Source: Acidobacteriota bacterium
Lineage (GTDB): Bacteria > Acidobacteriota > Vicinamibacteria > Vicinamibacterales > UBA8438
NCBI GenBank assembly: GCA_012963185.1
Contig: DTWD01000548.1
Coordinates: 1 to 15,154 of the forward strand
Length of the DNA: 15,154 nucleotides
Direction of reading: 5' to 3'
Under the pieces are notes generated by a model. That model did not search any database, was not told the DNA's origin, and saw nothing but the letters and a program-made list of their open reading frames with translations. A program made the position numbers and the translations under genes. Each line of letters begins with the position of its first letter. Position 1 is the stretch's first letter. This document shows positions 1 to 7,053 of the stretch, in pieces.

Positions 1-450
1 CTCGGGTCTGGAAAAAACATGGGTACGAGAATTGTCGATTTCCACGGTCAGGCCCAGGTGCGTGGGTTTGATTTTCGTGGTCTTTGGGCGAATGCCAGCA
101 TTGATGATGCCGTTGCTTTTAACGTGAAAAATAATTTAACGGGGTCAAAAGGTCTTGCCGAAAAGATGGAAGGTGGTTACGTCATGTTCGGCTATAACCT
201 GCTTTCGCAAACATCAGATATCGGCGGCCCGGTGTTTACGCCATATGTGAAATTTGAACGCGTTGATACGCAGGCAAAGATGCCGGTTGGATACAGTCGA
301 AGCCTGTCGACATTGAACAATTGGCGGACAATTGGTTTTGAGTTCAAGCCCATTCCGAACGTTGTGGTCAAGGTTGACTATATGAAGAATACGAATGATG
401 CGAATTCCGGGCTCGATCAGTTCAATGTGGCCCTTGGGTACGGTTTCTAA
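1..450 (+). CDS. Outer-membrane porin-like beta-barrel protein, C-terminal part (5' end outside window)
   Basis: The frame is open from base 1, so the gene begins upstream and only about 149 codons are visible. The Met codon at 19 is probably internal. The protein shows alternating polar/hydrophobic stretches typical of transmembrane beta strands (for example YVMFGYNLL, TPYVKFERV, WRTIGFEFKP and VVVKVDYMK). It ends FNVALGYGF, a last strand with a terminal Phe, which is the classic signal for outer-membrane assembly by the BAM machinery. The layout resembles the C-terminal end of phosphate-selective-porin-like (OprO/OprP-type) barrels, but substrate cannot be read from this fragment. The stop TAA is 11 bases before the FMN-binding gene, so the two are probably co-transcribed. 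I am confident it is a beta-barrel end and less sure of the porin subfamily. Confidence 0.7.
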   Translation, partial: LGSGKNMGTRIVDFHGQAQVRGFDFRGLWANASIDDAVAFNVKNNLTGSKGLAEKMEGGYVMFGYNLLSQTSDIGGPVFTPYVKFERVDTQAKMPVGYSRSLSTLNNWRTIGFEFKPIPNVVVKVDYMKNTNDANSGLDQFNVALGYGF

Positions 451-461
451 GTAAGGGATAA

Positions 462-1037
462 ATGTCAGACTGCTTATTTGTGAGAGGCGCAAGGCGGTTG
501 TTGTTCGTAGTCGCCTTGTGCTTTGCCGCAGGCAATATTGTGCATGCTCAGTTTGGTCTTGTTTCACGGGAGGAGGCTTTGGCCTCGGCGTTTCCCGACG
601 CTGCTGTCACCTCCGAGCGTATCTTTTTAACGGATGCCCAAGTCGACCAAATCGAAGAATTGTCCCGTGCCGACGTGGATTCGAAACTCTATGCTCGGTA
701 TATCGCCAGGCGAAATGGCGAAGTGATTGGTCGAGCCTACGTTGATACCCACCAGGTTCGAACAAAAAAGGAAAGCCTGGTCGTGTCCCTGCATGCTGAT
801 GGCCGTGTTCGAAGAATTGACGTCACCGTATTTCTTGAACCGCCGGACTACATTGCGAGGCCATCGTGGATGGCTCAGTTCTATGGAAGACCGCTTGATC
901 GTGATCTTGCGATTCAACGCGTGATTCGCCCCATTGCCGGGGCAACGATTACTGCAAATACCGTAACGCTTGCGGTGCGTCGCGTGATGGCGCTTGACCA
1001 AGTGCTTCGCATCGGGGCAGGAGAGATCACACCATGA
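462..1037 (+). CDS. Exported FMN-binding-domain protein (candidate covalent flavoprotein)
   Basis: This 191-residue protein has an N-terminal signal peptide or membrane anchor (residues about 10-30, with Arg residues before a hydrophobic run ending near HAQ). The remaining domain resembles the FMN-binding fold of NqrC/RnfG, where FMN is joined by a phosphoester bond to a Thr or Ser. The C-terminal motif R-P-I-A-G-A-T-I-T (residues 156-164) fits the acceptor site, with Thr162 the likely attachment residue. Unlike the usual D-x-x-[ST]-G-A-[ST] pattern, Arg156 stands where Asp is common. The start ATG has an AAGGGA ribosome binding site a few bases upstream. The stop overlaps the start of the next membrane-protein gene (ATGA), and an ApbE flavin transferase follows, which supports flavinylation. 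A paralogue lies at 3644-4204. The precise electron donor and acceptor are not known. Confidence 0.8.
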   Translation: MSDCLFVRGARRLLFVVALCFAAGNIVHAQFGLVSREEALASAFPDAAVTSERIFLTDAQVDQIEELSRADVDSKLYARYIARRNGEVIGRAYVDTHQVRTKKESLVVSLHADGRVRRIDVTVFLEPPDYIARPSWMAQFYGRPLDRDLAIQRVIRPIAGATITANTVTLAVRRVMALDQVLRIGAGEITP

Positions 1038-1513
1038 CCCGGTGGGAACGGTGGGGATTCAACACGTTTCATGTGGTCGTTGGGGTAACTGGATTCGTGT
1101 ACTTCTATATGAAGTACCTGATGACTACCGATGATCCATTCGCGATCGTTAACCATCCATGGGAGTCGACCACATTGTCCTTGCATCTGGTGGCGGCACC
1201 TTTTTTTGTTGCCTTCTTTGGCATGTTGTTCAGGTCGCACTCGATTCGGAAGATTTTGTCCTCAAATCTTGCCAACCGCCGCACGGGGTGGACATCACTC
1301 ATTAGTTTTTCTGTCATGGCAGTGTCTGGCTATTTGATTCAAGTAATGACAACACCAGCGTTGATTGCTGGATTTGTCTGGCTCCACATCGTGACAAGCA
1401 CATTCTTTGTGGTTGGGTACGGCATTCACCTAATTATTGGCTATCGTATTAGTCGCTTGCCAACTGGGACGCCTGATACGGCTCTTCCTGGTTCGGCACG
1501 CTTATCGTTATGA
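1034..1513 (+). CDS. Four-helix histidine-rich membrane protein, cytochrome-b-like
   Basis: This 159-residue protein has four predicted membrane helices at about residues 10-29, 47-66, 86-106 and 110-136. Histidines sit within or at the edges of three of them: His13, His51, His118 and His132. Such spacing is what bis-His haem b ligation in small DUF4405/cytochrome b561-like membrane proteins looks like, so it may carry one or two haems and exchange electrons with quinones. It overlaps the FMN-binding gene and the ApbE gene by ATGA at both ends, and has an AGGAGA ribosome binding site about 9 bases before its ATG. Context suggests it is the membrane partner that reduces or oxidises the exported flavoprotein. 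Haem binding is an inference from His placement; family membership is not certain. Confidence 0.65.
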   Translation: MTRWERWGFNTFHVVVGVTGFVYFYMKYLMTTDDPFAIVNHPWESTTLSLHLVAAPFFVAFFGMLFRSHSIRKILSSNLANRRTGWTSLISFSVMAVSGYLIQVMTTPALIAGFVWLHIVTSTFFVVGYGIHLIIGYRISRLPTGTPDTALPGSARLSL

Positions 1514-2511
1514 AAGTGCATGCCGCGGGCATGTTGCTGTGTCTTTCCTCGGTTGCATGCCAACCGACAGTTGCCCCGATCCGGGTTGAACGAACCGTTT
1601 TTTTAATGGGAACGTTAGCGACCTTAGTTGTCGAGTCGCCAGGTCGATCTGCCGGTGTTGAGCGACTTGACCGGATGGTACGGTTGATTGAAGAGACCGA
1701 AGCAGACCTTAGTAGTTGGCGAGAAGACAGTGTACTGAGTACGTTGAATCGGCAGCCAATTGGGACATGGTTGGACGCACCGAGACGGGTCTGTTCTTTG
1801 CTGGACCAAGTGGCCTATTGGTACGAGGAAACAGACGGTGCCTTTGATCCGGCCATCGGAGCGCTCATTGACGCGTGGTCACTTCGTGGAGAAGGACGCC
1901 AGCCCGATGCGGATGAACTCGCCGCGGCTAAAGCACGGTCTGGATTTCACCATTTAACCATTGACTCAGAGAATTGCGCGCTGTCTCGGGCAGTAGATGT
2001 TGCCATTGATGCCGGCGGGTTTGGGAAGGGTGCGGCGCTGGATCGAGTCCGCCGTGCGGAAAGTGTTGAGCCGGGTTCGTGGCTTATCGATTTTGGAGGC
2101 CAAGTTGCCGTGTCATCGATCTCCGGTGACGATAGGTGGTCGATTGCAGTCGCTCACCCGGAATTCCGTGATGTTCCGATCCTTGAATTACAGCTTGACG
2201 AAGGCTCCGTGGCGACGACGGGCGGTTCAGAGCGTGACATTGTGACGGATAACGACGTGCGTCTTGGTCACGTCATTGATCCCCAGACGGGTCTAACGGT
2301 AAATCGTCGCAGTTCGGTAACCGTCTGGCATCAAGATGCGGTCGTGGCCGATATTCTTTCGACAGCGTTGTATGTGATGGATTCGAAAGATGCATTGACG
2401 TGGTCTGAAAGACGAGGCATTGCTGCGTATTTCGCTGACGTCAATACAGAAACAGGGTCGGTCGTGCAAACGGCGACCGATGCATTCACGGAACGGTTTC
2501 TGGGACAATAG
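1510..2511 (+). CDS. apbE: FAD:protein FMN transferase (ApbE family), probable lipoprotein
   Basis: ApbE transfers FMN from FAD to a Thr or Ser of an exported protein, using Mg2+. This 333-residue protein matches the family's usual length and motif order: FLMGTLATL (31-39), TDGAFDPAIGAL (108-119), DAGGFGKGAALD (167-178), LIDFGGQ (192-198), SVATTGGSER (233-242), HVIDPQTG (254-261), and a Mg-site segment AVVADILSTALYV (277-289) with Asp281 and Ser284/Thr285. The N-terminus is a short hydrophobic segment ending S-V-A-C (Cys17), so it is probably an exported lipoprotein, although the lipobox is imperfect. The ATG overlaps the previous stop (ATGA) and has no clear ribosome binding site of its own, implying translational coupling. 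Its likely client is the FMN-binding protein two genes upstream, and perhaps the paralogue at 3644-4204. Confidence 0.93.
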   Translation: MKVHAAGMLLCLSSVACQPTVAPIRVERTVFLMGTLATLVVESPGRSAGVERLDRMVRLIEETEADLSSWREDSVLSTLNRQPIGTWLDAPRRVCSLLDQVAYWYEETDGAFDPAIGALIDAWSLRGEGRQPDADELAAAKARSGFHHLTIDSENCALSRAVDVAIDAGGFGKGAALDRVRRAESVEPGSWLIDFGGQVAVSSISGDDRWSIAVAHPEFRDVPILELQLDEGSVATTGGSERDIVTDNDVRLGHVIDPQTGLTVNRRSSVTVWHQDAVVADILSTALYVMDSKDALTWSERRGIAAYFADVNTETGSVVQTATDAFTERFLGQ

Positions 2512-2521
2512 CCCCCTTCCC

Positions 2522-3448
2522 CTATGGGGTGTCGGGGTGTGCGGCGCGTTCCTGCACACGCGCACCGTTCAGGATGAGCGGCATGCTGTGGTTGCCTTCG
2601 TGGCAGGCGTTCTCAAATAGTGGGCCTGTAGCCCGTGCTATCGGAAAGGTTACCGTCCAGGGGGCGGCAAATGATTCTGTGTCATGTGCGGTGAATTCGT
2701 AATCGATTGTATTCATAGCTCCGATCGACCAACGTTCGATATACCGCACGTTTTTACTTTCTCCGGCAAGCGTCCATGCGCCGTTAAAGTTGGTGACCTC
2801 GATCACGAGTGTGTCACCTTCCCAGTGCGCGCGCGAGTCGCCTTGCCAATGTCGTATATTTTCTGAGATGTGCTCGCTACGACTCGTTGAGGCAATCGGA
2901 ATAATCCGAAGGTCGGAGTTCTGCTCGTGGAGGATGGCAAGGTATTTCGGTGTTTGGAAGATTTGAGCGAGTTTACCGGGCGCCTGCGAGAGGAGTGGTA
3001 CCGTTCGCCCCATAATGCATCGTTCATAGCGCTCACGGTCTTCTGGTCCATCCGCAGGGCGGAGCCTTGATCGCAATCCAATAGTCTGCGCGCGCTGGTC
3101 GGCCGGGGCCGTTCGTAACGGGAGTCGACCGTCCGGCGGGTCGACGATGAGGGAAGTACGGCCGTTGGTGAGGGTTCCTGGCTGCCACCAATCGGCGTTG
3201 AGCTGCAGGTTTCTCTCGTGGCGGATAGCTTCATAAAGCCCGACCATATAGGCCTCTTCTTCAGCTGGAGTTAGCACGGGTTTGTCGGCAACATCGGTGG
3301 GACGCTCAAGTGGTGTGGCGGTGTTGTATTCCCAGTAGCCACTGAAGTCTGGTGTGTCCCAATCCGTGCGAGGCGGCTCAGTCTGTTGGGCCGTCGCTAA
3401 GTGTGGAAGCAGTATCAATGCGACAAAAATGATGGACGTCCGACTCAT
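2522..3448 (-). CDS. Secreted protein of unknown function (DFSGYWE / ACHEGN family)
   Basis: I do not know a function for this 308-residue protein. It has a clear signal peptide (residues 1-20, cleavage after ATA before QQ). A 'DFSGYWEYNTATPLERP' segment (34-50) is followed by LIVDPPDGRLPL (100-111), a Cys-containing ERCIMGR (142-148), HWEGDTLVIEVTNFNG (208-223), IERWS (237-241), and near the C-terminus FENACHEGNHSMP (278-290). This pattern recurs, in my recollection, in large numbers of secreted paralogues in Acidobacteriota and related environmental bacteria. No catalytic triad or known cofactor motif is recognisable, though Cys144, Cys282, His283 and Glu284 are candidate key residues. The ATG has GGAG 8 bases upstream. 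It is convergent with apbE (10-base gap) and divergent from the second FMN-binding gene. Confidence 0.8.
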   Translation of the reverse strand: MSRTSIIFVALILLPHLATAQQTEPPRTDWDTPDFSGYWEYNTATPLERPTDVADKPVLTPAEEEAYMVGLYEAIRHERNLQLNADWWQPGTLTNGRTSLIVDPPDGRLPLRTAPADQRAQTIGLRSRLRPADGPEDRERYERCIMGRTVPLLSQAPGKLAQIFQTPKYLAILHEQNSDLRIIPIASTSRSEHISENIRHWQGDSRAHWEGDTLVIEVTNFNGAWTLAGESKNVRYIERWSIGAMNTIDYEFTAHDTESFAAPWTVTFPIARATGPLFENACHEGNHSMPLILNGARVQERAAHPDTP

Positions 3449-3643
3449 CGCTGAAACTCCAGAGGCTTGCAGCCTACACTCGGTTTAGTCAGAGTGCAAT
3501 TGTAAGACGACCTTACTTTTGAATCGGATTGCAGGACCTCTGCGTTTGGCTGATTTTCTGAAACATCCTCCGATTCGTATCAGACGATAAATTTCTCCTG
3601 GACTTCTTCGTATCTTGTCGAGAGATAGAGCTATTCTTCTGAG

Positions 3644-4204
3644 GTGAAGTGTCTGTCTAAAGGCTTGGCGTCGTTCATGATCCTGCTGGGTCTTGCTGGT
3701 GTGGGTGCTCTCACGGCTCAGGAAGGTGTTATTTCTAGGCAGGAAGCTCTTGCAGCCGTCTACCCGGATGCGACGGTTACCCGTGACCGTGTGATTCTTA
3801 CCACCGAACAAATGAGTGCTGTCGCAGCGTTGGCCCGTGTCGGTATGCAGGGAAAAATTTTCCCGCGGTATATCGCACGGAAAAATGAAATTGTGGTCGG
3901 ACGTGCATATATTGATACCCATACTGCGAAGACAGAGCGTCAGAGCGTTCTTGTGTCTCTTGATACCACTGGTCAAATTATTCGTGTAGATGTCACGGTG
4001 TTTTTTGAGCCTGCGCAATATATGGCGCCTCAGGATTTTCTTCGTCAATATGACGGACGGGTTCTCCATGATGAACTGGTCATTCGCCGCGGTATTAGAC
4101 CGGTTACCGGTGCATCGTTCACTGGTCGTGCCGTCAACAATGCAGTCCGACGTGTGTTGGCTCTCGACCAGGTGCTCCAAGCTGAAGTGACTGAGGCGCC
4201 CTAG
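3644..4204 (+). CDS. Second exported FMN-binding-domain protein (paralogue, Ser acceptor)
   Basis: This 186-residue protein aligns along its whole length with the FMN-binding protein at 462-1037. Shared blocks are the SRQEALA/SREEALA start, RYIAR, VGRAY[IV]DTH, VSL, DVTVF.EP, IRP..GA and AVRRV.ALDQVL. It has a signal peptide (residues about 1-25, Lys2 and Lys6 then a hydrophobic run, ending LTAQ). The candidate flavin-attachment motif is R-P-V-T-G-A-S-F-T (152-160), with Ser158 where the paralogue has Thr. The start is GTG at 3644; the in-frame ATG at 3677 would remove both Lys residues of the signal peptide and is less likely. No ApbE or membrane partner is adjacent, so it may depend on the upstream operon. 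It is convergent with the NhaC gene. Confidence 0.8.
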   Translation: MKCLSKGLASFMILLGLAGVGALTAQEGVISRQEALAAVYPDATVTRDRVILTTEQMSAVAALARVGMQGKIFPRYIARKNEIVVGRAYIDTHTAKTERQSVLVSLDTTGQIIRVDVTVFFEPAQYMAPQDFLRQYDGRVLHDELVIRRGIRPVTGASFTGRAVNNAVRRVLALDQVLQAEVTEAP

Positions 4205-4209
4205 CTTTT

Positions 4210-4237
4210 GAGCCGTGTTCAGTCTTGGTCACGGTTC
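4210..4237. terminator. Possible hairpin between convergent genes
   Basis: GAGCCGTG (4210-4217) and CACGGTTC (4230-4237) can form an 8-pair stem with one G-U pair and a 12-base loop. It lies 6 bases after the FMN-binding gene and 27 bases beyond the stop of the convergent NhaC gene. No U-run follows on either strand, so an intrinsic terminator is only possible. Confidence 0.3.
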
Positions 4238-4263
4238 TACTCGCCCTTGTGGCTGGCACTCGG

Positions 4264-5754
4264 TTAACTGACGAAGTCGTCGCGGGACTGGGTCTTCGCT
4301 GTCGGTAGCGGGGTAATGCTCACGTTCAGAAATCCATAGAGTGCAGCGATAAACGGGTTAATGAGATTGAAGATCGCAAATGGTGCATAAGTTAGTGTTG
4401 AGACGCCAAGCGTTTGCGCCATAAATGCGCCGCAGGTGTTCCAGGGGATAAGTACGGATGTCAAGGTGCCGCTGTCTTCAAGTGTTCGCGAAAGATTCTT
4501 CGGATCCAGGTGGCGACGTTCGTATTCACTGCGAAACATCCGACCGGGAAGCACGATGGCGATATATTGATCAGAGGCGAGTGCGTTCACACCGAAAGAA
4601 GTCGCTAGTGTCGCTGCAATCAGACTACCGGTGCTCCGGACTAACCGTAGGATACGCGCCGCGAGTGTCTCCAGTAGATCAGTGGCTTCCATTACGGCTC
4701 CAAAGATCATTGCTGTGATGATGAGCCAAATTGTCGTAAGCATGCTTGCCATGCCGCCACGCGAGAGAAGGTCGTCGACGACCATGTTGCCGGAGTCAAT
4801 GAGATACCCTGCAAAGAGAGCTTGCCAGGCACCTTGAAGCAGTGCAATCGGACGTGGCAGCGTAGTATCACCGACGTATAGTAGGACCGCATCCGGTTGA
4901 AACACGACGGCAAAAACAACTCCGACAAGAGCGCCGATTAACAGAGCCGGCAATGCAGGCATACGGCGTATGACCAATCCCAGCACGACGACCACCGGAA
5001 ACAACAAATGCGGTCCGATTGAGAAATTTGCTTCGAGCACTGACGTTACAGCGGTGAGCTCATTTCCCCCGACTGGTGGCGGCGTGATGGCACCAATGAC
5101 AATGAAGAACAGTAGGGCAATGCCGAAGCTTGGCACAGTCGTCCAGGTCATATGTCGTATGTGCGTGAACAAGTCTGTGCCGGCAACTGCTGGTGCAAGG
5201 TTTGTCGTGTCCGAGAGTGGCGACATCTTGTCACCGAAATAGGCTCCCGAAATGATCGCACCAGCGGCCATACCTAAATGAAGATTGTAGGTGGTGGCAA
5301 TACCGATAAGGGCAAGTCCAACCGTGCCGGCGGTTGTCCAGGAACTACCTGTTGCAAGTGCAACTACGGCGCAGATCGCACACGCAGCGGCGTAATAGAT
5401 CGAGGGCGTTAACAGCGAGAGGCCGTAGTAGATCATTGTCGGAACTACACCGGCGAGTATCCAAATGCCGATTACTGATCCGACCATGAGCAGAATCAGC
5501 AGTGGTCCAGTTGCCGTAGCGATGCTGCGGCCCATAGCGGCTTCAAGGTCGGACCACGTATGGCCATTTCTGAGACCAATTAATGCCGCAACTGCTGCAC
5601 CAAGCAACATCGCAATTTGATTAGGACCGGCTGATGAGGTTTCCCCAAACAGAAAAACAGAACTTCCCAACATGAGAACGAGAATAGCCAGCGGGGTCGC
5701 AGCTTGTCCGAGTGATGGAGTTGGTGCCTGGGTCGCCGTTTTTGAAGCCGACAT
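4264..5754 (-). CDS. nhaC: NhaC-family Na+/H+ antiporter
   Basis: This 496-residue inner-membrane protein has about 11-12 hydrophobic segments after a short polar N-terminus. The family hallmarks are visible: GSSWTTAGTVG (136-146), GAYFGDKMSPLSDTTNLA (170-187) and a second-half repeat with ALASDQYIAIVLPG, SRTLEDSGTLTSVLIPWNTCGAF and TYAPFAIFNLINP. These are the conserved substrate-path regions of the NhaC branch of the ion transporter superfamily. Members exchange Na+ for H+, but some (MleN-like) couple this to malate/lactate exchange, so substrate is not fixed by sequence alone. No strong ribosome binding site precedes the ATG. It is divergent from the NHL-repeat gene with a 118-base shared gap. 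No other ion-transport gene is nearby. Confidence 0.9.
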   Translation of the reverse strand: MSASKTATQAPTPSLGQAATPLAILVLMLGSSVFLFGETSSAGPNQIAMLLGAAVAALIGLRNGHTWSDLEAAMGRSIATATGPLLILLMVGSVIGIWILAGVVPTMIYYGLSLLTPSIYYAAACAICAVVALATGSSWTTAGTVGLALIGIATTYNLHLGMAAGAIISGAYFGDKMSPLSDTTNLAPAVAGTDLFTHIRHMTWTTVPSFGIALLFFIVIGAITPPPVGGNELTAVTSVLEANFSIGPHLLFPVVVVLGLVIRRMPALPALLIGALVGVVFAVVFQPDAVLLYVGDTTLPRPIALLQGAWQALFAGYLIDSGNMVVDDLLSRGGMASMLTTIWLIITAMIFGAVMEATDLLETLAARILRLVRSTGSLIAATLATSFGVNALASDQYIAIVLPGRMFRSEYERRHLDPKNLSRTLEDSGTLTSVLIPWNTCGAFMAQTLGVSTLTYAPFAIFNLINPFIAALYGFLNVSITPLPTAKTQSRDDFVS

Positions 5755-5814
5755 AACGTGTGTGATGGCCTGTCAAGAAAAATGGTTTTTTGAGCGTATC
5801 AATGGTTCGCTGAA

Positions 5815-5827
5815 GATAGTTACTATC
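5815..5827. promoter_or_regulatory. 13-base perfect palindrome in divergent promoter region
   Basis: GATAGT-T-ACTATC is a perfect 6-1-6 inverted repeat about 60 bases upstream of the nhaC start and 46 bases upstream of the NHL gene start. Its place between divergent genes would suit a repressor or activator site. It is short, and no regulator gene is present in the window. Confidence 0.3.
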
Positions 5828-5847
5828 ACCACTGATTGGAGGTTTAC

Positions 5848-5898
5848 ATGCCGAGAGTGATACCGTTCCGCCATGGCCTTTCCGCAAATACCTCGTAA
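5848..5898 (+). CDS. Possible 16-codon upstream ORF overlapping the NHL gene start
   Basis: An ATG at 5848 sits 5 bases after a full GGAGG Shine-Dalgarno sequence (5838-5842), the best ribosome binding site in this region. The frame encodes 16 residues (MPRVIPFRHGLSANTS) and stops with TAA at 5896-5898, inside the first codons of the NHL gene in a different frame. The NHL gene's own ATG at 5873 has no clear ribosome binding site. The ORF may regulate or feed ribosomes to the NHL gene, or may mark a frameshift in the NHL gene's start. Translation is not proven. Confidence 0.35.
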   Translation: MPRVIPFRHGLSANTS

Positions 5899-6925
5899 TG
5901 GTTTGTTGCCGTGCTTGGCGCTTGCTGTGCTTTTCTCGACTGTCGCCGGCGGGAGCGGCCAGCCAACAATCGAACCTCAGAACGACGCACCAAACCCGTA
6001 TCGTACCATCGACGGCTGGGCAGTGCTGCCGACTGGCCGTATGTGGGGCTCGACGGGTGGTGTGGATATGGACCGGGACGGTCAGCATATCTGGGTGGCG
6101 GAGCGATGTGGTGGTAATTCATGCGCGGGTTTGGATTTTGACCCAGTTCTTAAGTTTGATGAGAACGGTAACTTGGTTGAAAGTTTTGGCGGTGGGTTAA
6201 TGATTCAACCACACGGGTTGCACGTTGACCCTGATGGCAATGTGTGGGTGACTGATGCACAGGGCCCGAATGGTGAAGATCCTCAGCGAGAGGGCAAGGG
6301 ACATACTGTGCTGAAATTCAGTGCAGATGGTGAGCTCCTGATGACCTTGGGTACTCCTGGTGTCGGGGCACCCGGTCGCGACACACTGGACCAGCCATGT
6401 GATGTTGTTGTTGCTCCTGACGGCACTATTTATGTCGCGGATGGTCATGGAGGACAACTTCCCGGCGCGGGCAAGCACACGACCGCTCGTGTCGTCAAAT
6501 TCGCATCAGATGGGACTTATCTGATGGAGTGGGGGTCTCACGGTACAGAGCCTGGTCAATTTCGTACGCCCCATGCCATCGACCTTGATTCAAGCGGACG
6601 GGTAGTAGTCGCAGACCGCGGCAATGACCGGCTACAAGTGTTCGATACAAATGGAATGTTTATTGAATCGTTCTATCAATATAGTCGGCCGAGTGGGCTT
6701 CACATCGCGGATGACGATACGGTCTATGTGGCGGATTCAGCATCGTCCCGTAACGGGCAACATCCTGGTTGGGAGTTCGGGATCCGTATCGGAAATCTTC
6801 GGAATGGGTCCTTTGATGTTTTTATCGATGGGTCTAACCCCGAAGGTGTAGCCGTAAGTGCGAATGGCACGATCTATGGTGCGGTGGTTGCTTACGGTGG
6901 TGCACTACTGAAATATGTCCGCTGA
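5873..6925 (+). CDS. Exported NHL-repeat beta-propeller protein (peptidyl-alpha-hydroxyglycine-lyase-like fold)
   Basis: This 350-residue protein has a signal peptide (about residues 1-30, Arg8 followed by a Leu/Ala-rich core and an AGGSGQ region). A series of NHL-type blades follows: 111-128 (QPHGLHVDPDGNVWVTD), 174-190 (QPCDVVVAPDGTIYVAD), 231-259 (TPHAIDLDSSGRVVVADRGN and continuing), 272-289 and 322-336, plus an N-terminal blade at 62-76. A six-bladed propeller is likely. The order and spacing resemble bacterial proteins annotated as peptidyl-alpha-hydroxyglycine alpha-amidating lyase-like. Lyase activity should not be assumed, since many members act as binding scaffolds. The frame closes at a TGA at 5858, so ATG 5873 is the only available start ahead of the signal peptide. 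Cys79/Cys84 could form a periplasmic disulfide. Confidence 0.8.
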   Translation: MAFPQIPRNGLLPCLALAVLFSTVAGGSGQPTIEPQNDAPNPYRTIDGWAVLPTGRMWGSTGGVDMDRDGQHIWVAERCGGNSCAGLDFDPVLKFDENGNLVESFGGGLMIQPHGLHVDPDGNVWVTDAQGPNGEDPQREGKGHTVLKFSADGELLMTLGTPGVGAPGRDTLDQPCDVVVAPDGTIYVADGHGGQLPGAGKHTTARVVKFASDGTYLMEWGSHGTEPGQFRTPHAIDLDSSGRVVVADRGNDRLQVFDTNGMFIESFYQYSRPSGLHIADDDTVYVADSASSRNGQHPGWEFGIRIGNLRNGSFDVFIDGSNPEGVAVSANGTIYGAVVAYGGALLKYVR

Positions 6926-6928
6926 GGT

Positions 6929-6957
6929 TTGAATTACTAGGTACATCGAAAGATAAG
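6929..6957 (+). promoter_or_regulatory. Weak candidate promoter for mtaB
   Basis: TTGAAT (6929-6934) and GATAAG (6952-6957) are separated by 17 bases and each matches the sigma-70 consensus at 4 of 6 positions. It lies about 95 bases before the mtaB ATG. Such matches occur by chance, so this is only a pointer. Confidence 0.2.
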
Positions 6958-7053
6958 CAGGACAACGGCTTACTTAGTGTTGCCTCGGAAGAGCTGTCAC
7001 TTGGTTTGAGCTCATACCTACGACATTCTCTTGACCACGTATACTCCCCTTCA

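Noticed and set aside
214..567. 117-codon minus-strand frame over the porin and FMN-binding gene start
   Set aside because: Antisense to two well-supported genes, with no motif or ribosome binding site seen.
2519..2529. CCCC-TAT-GGGG hairpin at the apbE convergent junction
   Set aside because: Only four base pairs, and no U-run on either strand, so it is too weak to call a terminator.
3485..4180. 231-codon open frame on the minus strand
   Set aside because: It is antisense to the second FMN-binding gene, whose plus-strand protein clearly matches the paralogue at 462-1037. The minus-strand translation is rich in Arg/His/Ser with no recognisable domain.
5621..6088. 155-codon minus-strand frame across the nhaC start and the NHL gene
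   Set aside because: It overlaps two genes with strong family evidence and has no domain; it is a shadow of the opposite strand.
7006..7053. N-terminal extension of mtaB from TTG 7006
   Set aside because: The family begins with the [KV].[AV]..T[FL]GC.VNQ block, which starts right after ATG 7054; the extra 16 residues have no support.
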